Below are positions 62,301 to 64,000 of a DNA stretch of 64,000 nt, piece by piece (position 1 is the first letter of the stretch; every line of letters begins with the position of its first letter). The position numbers and the translations under genes are program-made. Where the stretch lies: contig CM067570.1 in assembly GCA_034336665.1 (NCBI GenBank), positions 25,377,002 to 25,441,001 on the forward strand, given 5' to 3'. Under the pieces are notes generated by a model that was not told the DNA's origin, ran no database searches, and was given only the letters and a program-made list of their open reading frames with translations. The stretch is from Luscinia megarhynchos. Taxonomy: Eukaryota; Chordata; Aves; Passeriformes; Turdidae.

Positions 62301-64000
62301 ACTGTGGGATGTGTTCATTTGAGCTAAGTGCTCTCTTAGCTTGGTATCAACAAGGAAACCACGGGCACATGTGCACATACTCAGAGAGGAATATGCATCC
62401 CAACAGTCTGGCACTAAGCTGCTGTCTCCTAAACACCTATTAATGTAGAATCAGCAAGTGCCACTACCCTGTCAAACTCTTCCCCTTGAAGCTGAGGGCT
62501 TGCACTGTGTGAGGAACAATCCCAGTCCATGTTTCTGAAGAGCAAAATTCCTGGGGAATGCTAATAACCATCATAACCCTGACATCTGGAAGGCAATAAG
62601 GACTTTCTTGGGGTGCTTTCCACACCACTTTAGCTGATTCTCCTTTCTCTCCTGCTGCCACAAGCCACACACCATTTGCAGTACATATGATGTTACTCAA
62701 AGCAGTGGTAGTTTGCCAGATATGACTAACAACGCAATCCGTGGGCTGCATGGTTTTGGGATAGGGCTGGGACAGCAGGAGAAGAGAATCTCGTTTTCTT
62801 ATCTCTTTTGTTATAAAATTGACTTATACACAGAGGACACGAACACTCCTTTGACATTGGTCAGAAGGTGAGAGAGACAAGCACATCTCAAAACAGTCTT
62901 GGAAGGGAACTGCAGCCAGACTGTGTGAACAACATCCCCCTCTGCTATCTGAATCACCCCTTCCATGCTCTGTTTGCCAAGATACAGCCTTCAGCTCTGA
63001 ACAACAGGCATAGGATTTGTGCTACATTAAGTGTTGTTAAAACAGTTCCAATCAGCTCCTTAAAACCTAACAAGCCAGCATGTCTGAGAGAGTGGTCACA
63101 GCTTCTGTCAATAATGGAGAGTGCAATAAAGACTAGCAGTTCAAATACAGAGAAACTGGTCTCCAGCTGGAACCCTGGCTCAGGAAGGCACATCTTTAAA
63201 AGTCTGCCTAAATGGCTAAAAGGCAGTTTCAGGCTCATGTTCCAGTGCTTGCTTGAGGTGACCTCTGCAATAGGTGGTAGCAAAAAGCAAACAAAAGAAT
63301 GAAAAACAGTAGTATGGCAGAGTGGGGCAAAAGAACAGGCACTGTCACTCTAAAAGCTTGCAACATTTAACTCGGGGAATAAGGACAAATCTGCCTTCTA
63401 TCGCCATACACAGGTAGCAGAGACATAGAATTTAACATTGCACAATCCTCAGCACTCTGAATTTTATTAATAATATTTTCCCTTCATCTACAGATTCAGC
63501 AGAAGAGCAGAAAATGCATTAGATGATTACAGGGATATATCTCTTGACTGCAGTGACTGAGTTTGCTGCCAAAGAGAAAAGCAAGCTTGAAAGGGATAAT
63601 ATGGAGAGGGAGAATAACGAACACCTAACAAAGGGCCGAGAGACCAAGGAGTTGAAAATACTGGCTGTATTTCTTTAGATCTCTGCTAAAAATACTGTTT
63701 GTCCTGACACAGAAACCCTGGGGCTGTGTGTATGTGTGTATGTGTGTGTGTGTTTGTGGGGCCACTCAGAGGAAAGAAAAGAAAAATGCAATGCCTTATA
63801 TTTGAAACAGAGAACATAATTGTTCTCATTCACAGAAGTGCTTAAACAAAAGCAGAACTGCAGAGGTCCCTACTTGGCTTATCCTGTCCCTCATTCTGAG
63901 CAAACAAAAGATGATCCAGGGATAAAACAAAAGATAATCCAAGAGGAAGCCCTCCGTGGGGGAAGGGGGACGGGAAGAGGGGAGACAAGGGCAGAGGAGC
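59357..64000 (-). other. KLF7: KLF7 last intron (partial)
   Basis: 4.6 kb of intron running off the right edge; the exon with zinc fingers 1-2 was not found before the end. The two overlapping open frames at 62868-63302 (plus) and 62954-63283 (minus) have no recognisable domain. The final 50 bases are purine-rich (GGGGGAAGGGGG type). Confidence 0.8.
63724..63759. repeat. (TG)n microsatellite, imperfect
   Basis: About 36 bases of GTGT/GTAT units inside the KLF7 intron. Confidence 0.9.

Noticed and set aside
62868..63302. 144-codon plus-strand open frame, the longest in the KLF7 intron region, with an overlapping minus frame
   Set aside because: No domain, no strong start context, and an antisense open frame of similar length in the same place suggests low stop density rather than coding.

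Overview
This is a vertebrate nuclear window, most likely from a bird. Coding sequence is split into short exons with GT-AG introns, intergenic space is AT-rich, microsatellites are frequent, and the recognisable interspersed repeats are CR1-type LINE 3' ends (about 48.5, 54.1, 55.0 and 56.5 kb). CR1 dominance is typical of birds and also found in other reptiles. The gene pair CPO / KLF7 in convergent orientation matches the order known from human 2q33.3.

Layout. 1-9.28 kb: AT-rich upstream DNA with no gene I can support. 9.37-22.93 kb, plus strand: a complete 11-exon carboxypeptidase O gene (CPO), reconstructed base by base to a 452-codon reading frame. It has a signal peptide, a procarboxypeptidase-like prodomain, an M14 catalytic domain with all expected zinc and catalytic residues, an Arg in the specificity pocket that marks CPO, and a hydrophobic C-terminal tail suited to a GPI anchor. 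A TATA box and a pair of HNF1-like elements lie just upstream, and polyadenylation signals just downstream. 23.1-44.3 kb: AT-rich intergenic DNA. 44.35-49.23 kb, minus strand: three phase-compatible exon-like segments that together encode an acidic protein of 69 residues I do not recognise. This is the best candidate here for something undescribed. 50.91-59.30 kb, minus strand: the very long 3' untranslated region of KLF7, interrupted by CR1 fragments. 59.305-59.356 kb, minus strand: the last KLF7 coding exon, carrying most of the third zinc finger. 59.36-64.0 kb: the last KLF7 intron; the rest of the gene lies to the right, outside the window.

Functionally the genes are neighbours rather than partners. 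CPO is a digestive exopeptidase of the intestinal brush border, while KLF7 is a zinc-finger transcription factor best known in neurons. Points worth a second look are the retained prodomain exons 2 and 3 of CPO (201 nt together, removable without a frameshift, absent from the 374-residue human protein as I know it), an in-frame alternative acceptor before CPO exon 5, the small minus-strand gene candidate, and Pumilio-type sites in the KLF7 3' UTR.
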